This document shows, piece by piece, positions 3,804 to 5,082 of a DNA stretch of 5,082 nucleotides (position 1 is its first letter; every line of letters begins with the position of its first letter). A program made the position numbers and the translations under genes. The notes under the pieces are model-generated. The model was not told the origin of the DNA and made no database searches. It was given only the letters and a program-made list of their open reading frames with translations. Source of the DNA: Chloroflexota bacterium. GTDB taxonomy: Bacteria > Chloroflexota > Anaerolineae > Promineifilales > Promineifilaceae. The stretch is taken from assembly GCA_024278255.1 (NCBI GenBank), contig JAJRTP010000468.1:1-5082 (forward strand), in the 5' to 3' direction.

Positions 3804-5082
3804 TTACTTGACAATCAACGGCAGGAAAACCTGGTATTCGTAAGTCAGCGTCCACAACTCGCCGCCGTAAACGTCGTGGTCGGCCGTCAGGAAGGCGCGA
3901 CCGTTCACCGCCACAATGTTATACGGGTATGAATCGCCGTTTGGATTGATATCTGCCAGAAGATAAGTTCCCGCTTCTGTGCCGTCGGAAAACCACAATT
4001 CTTCGCCAACAGTGTAGTTAGACGTAGCTGAGAACAGGATAGCGTTGCCCGCCAACGGGGTGATATTGTCTGGATAAGAATCGTTGCTGGGGTCAATATC
4101 CTTGACCAGGTACGTACCCGCTTCTGTGCCATCGCTGGCCCACAATTCAGAGCCGGCTACATCGTCGTCTGCTTCAAAATAGAGCAGGGATTCAGCGGCG
4201 GTCAGATTACTTGGATAAGAGCCGCTGCCGCCTGGATCAATGTCCTTGACCAACTGCGTGCCAGCGACCGTGCCGTCTGTCACCCATAGTTCCTTACCCG
4301 AAGTGCCATCATTGGCGGCAAAGTAAAGCAATCCATTAAAGGGGGTCAGCTCTCCTGGCGAGCTACCGCTGCTGCCGCTGCGTAAGTCGGTTATCATCAT
4401 CGTGCCGGCGGCCGTGCCATCAGAAACCCATACCTCTTCGCCGTTTACGCCGTCATCGGCGGTGAAGTACAGGCTGCCGCCGACGGCCGTCAGATTGGCC
4501 ACATTGGAAGGAGCGGCCGTGCCGTCAATGTCCTTCACCAGTTGGGTAACGCTGCCATCCGTCATCCACAACTCTTCGCCAACAACGCCATCGTCGGCGG
4601 TGAAGAACATGACCCCGCCGGCCGCCGTCAGATTGGCGGGGCCGCTGCCGGACGCGCCATTCTGCACGTCGGCGAAAAGCGTTGTGCCCCCGCTCGTGCC
4701 ATCGCTGCGCCACAATTCAAAGCCGTTATCCACGTTGTCGGCGGCAAAGTAGACGTAGCCGCCGAAAGCGGTCAATTCAAACGGATCGGAATTGCAGGCG
4801 CCGCTGCAAATATCTTTCAGCAAGGTTGTGCCGGCCGTTGTGCCATCGGTAATCCACAATTCCGCGCCATTGCTGCCATCGATATCCCAAATGAATTTTG
4901 TCCAATCCACCAGGCCTTTCACATCGGTGGTCACGCTGGCGAGGGTATCGAAGTTAGTGCCGGTAATGCTTAAGGCATTGCCGGCTAAATTATACAATGC
5001 CGAGGTGTACGTTGCAGTGGGTATCGCGTTATCCACTGGCACATTGACCGAGGTGGCCGGGGCCACACTGTCACCACTGCCG
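3804..5082 (-). CDS. Secreted ELWxxDGT-repeat protein, C-terminal part; 5' end outside the window
   Basis: This is the last 425 or so residues of a large, probably cell-surface protein; the frame is open to the right edge, so start and signal peptide are not seen. A GTG at 5066 is in frame but is not a credible start, because the reading frame continues past it. Counting from that GTG, residues 1-67 are a Ser/Thr/Asn-rich region with GNALSITGTNF and DWTKFIWDIDG, which look like a separate beta-rich domain. Residues 68-401 hold seven tandem units of 46-49 aa, each starting with ELWxxDGT and ending in YFxADDxxxG. An eighth unit is cut short (GELWTLT) and runs into the C-terminal VFLPLIVK. That tail is common on exported Chloroflexota proteins and may act in sorting or anchoring (inference). 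Function is unknown; ELWxxDGT repeats occur in bacterial surface proteins. A terminator-like hairpin follows the stop. Confidence 0.9.
   Translation of the reverse strand, partial: GSGDSVAPATSVNVPVDNAIPTATYTSALYNLAGNALSITGTNFDTLASVTTDVKGLVDWTKFIWDIDGSNGAELWITDGTTAGTTLLKDICSGACNSDPFELTAFGGYVYFAADNVDNGFELWRSDGTSGGTTLFADVQNGASGSGPANLTAAGGVMFFTADDGVVGEELWMTDGSVTQLVKDIDGTAAPSNVANLTAVGGSLYFTADDGVNGEEVWVSDGTAAGTMMITDLRSGSSGSSPGELTPFNGLLYFAANDGTSGKELWVTDGTVAGTQLVKDIDPGGSGSYPSNLTAAESLLYFEADDDVAGSELWASDGTEAGTYLVKDIDPSNDSYPDNITPLAGNAILFSATSNYTVGEELWFSDGTEAGTYLLADINPNGDSYPYNIVAVNGRAFLTADHDVYGGELWTLTYEYQVFLPLIVK
3864..4865 (-). repeat. Tandem ELWxxDGT protein repeats, seven units
   Basis: In protein order the units are 4722-4865, 4578-4721, 4440-4577, 4296-4439, 4152-4295, 4005-4151 and 3864-4004, with an incomplete eighth at 3807-3863. 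Key positions are ELW/EVW, then DGT (DGS in unit 3), AGT, L(V/L)KDI, SxPxxLT and LYFxADD. Unit 3 is two residues short, having lost part of the AGT turn. Units 6 and 7 are the most alike (EAGTYL, DSYP, NI). A 14-base stretch, CCCGCTTCTGTGCC, is identical at 3970-3983 and 4117-4130, 147 bases apart, but most DNA identity between units has decayed. Confidence 0.92.

Larger units (their letters stand above)
101..4490. repeat. Dispersed palindromic octamer ACGGCCGT, 12 copies
   Basis: Copies start at 101, 649, 850, 2129, 2218, 2519, 2546, 2745, 2957, 3068, 3267 and 4483. All lie inside genes: three in the kinase, two in the phosphatase, six in the nuclease and one in the ELWxxDGT gene. Chance would give about 0.1 copy in this length at even base composition. 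Five further sites keep CGGCCGT with another first base (3627, 3880, 4408, 4513, 4831). The octamer is read in all three codon phases, as Thr-Ala-Val (6), Asn/Tyr-Gly-Arg (5) and Thr-Arg-Pro (1), so the DNA word rather than a peptide is repeated. Confidence 0.85.

Noticed and set aside
3864..4865. Regularly spaced repeats as a CRISPR array
   Set aside because: The roughly 144-base period is a multiple of three, the units are diverged at DNA level, and the frame is an uninterrupted ELWxxDGT coding sequence.
4542..4973. Plus-strand reading frame of 143 codons within the ELWxxDGT gene
   Set aside because: Its Gly/Ala-rich composition is the antisense image of the repeat units; there is no independent start signal or motif.

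Overview
The window most likely comes from a Chloroflexota genome, probably of the Anaerolineae or a relative. Three points suggest this. Two secreted proteins carry the hydrophobic motif VFLPL(L/I)V, which is common in surface proteins of that phylum. An ELWxxDGT-repeat protein is present. The palindromic octamer ACGGCCGT is scattered through the genes. The assignment is inference: there is no rRNA or taxonomic marker gene here.

Layout from left to right. (1) The 3' part of a sensor histidine kinase (+, cut by the left edge) runs to 932. (2) A compact type II toxin-antitoxin pair follows (+, 1002-1533), antitoxin first, with an 8-base gene overlap and visibly lower GC than its surroundings. 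(3) Converging on it is a histidine-phosphatase (phosphoglycerate-mutase-like) gene (-, 1555-2295). (4) A 163-bp divergent spacer (2296-2458) holds candidate promoters facing both ways. (5) A secreted SNase-like nuclease fused to a lamin-tail domain (+, 2459-3307). (6) A small DUF983 membrane protein with a four-cysteine zinc-ribbon-like head (+, 3384-3758), with its own good-looking promoter. (7) A long near-perfect inverted repeat (3745-3796) that looks like a bidirectional terminator. (8) The C-terminal part of a secreted ELWxxDGT-repeat protein (-, 3804 to the right edge).

The genes do not form one pathway. Only the toxin-antitoxin pair is a clear functional unit. The nuclease and the ELWxxDGT protein share a cell-surface destination and the VFLPL motif, while the kinase, phosphatase and DUF983 protein look like independent chromosomal genes. 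No RNA gene, CRISPR array, transposase or attachment site was seen. The observations most worth following are the twelve copies of ACGGCCGT, the internal VFLPLLV motif in the nuclease, and the seven-and-a-part repeat architecture of the ELWxxDGT protein.
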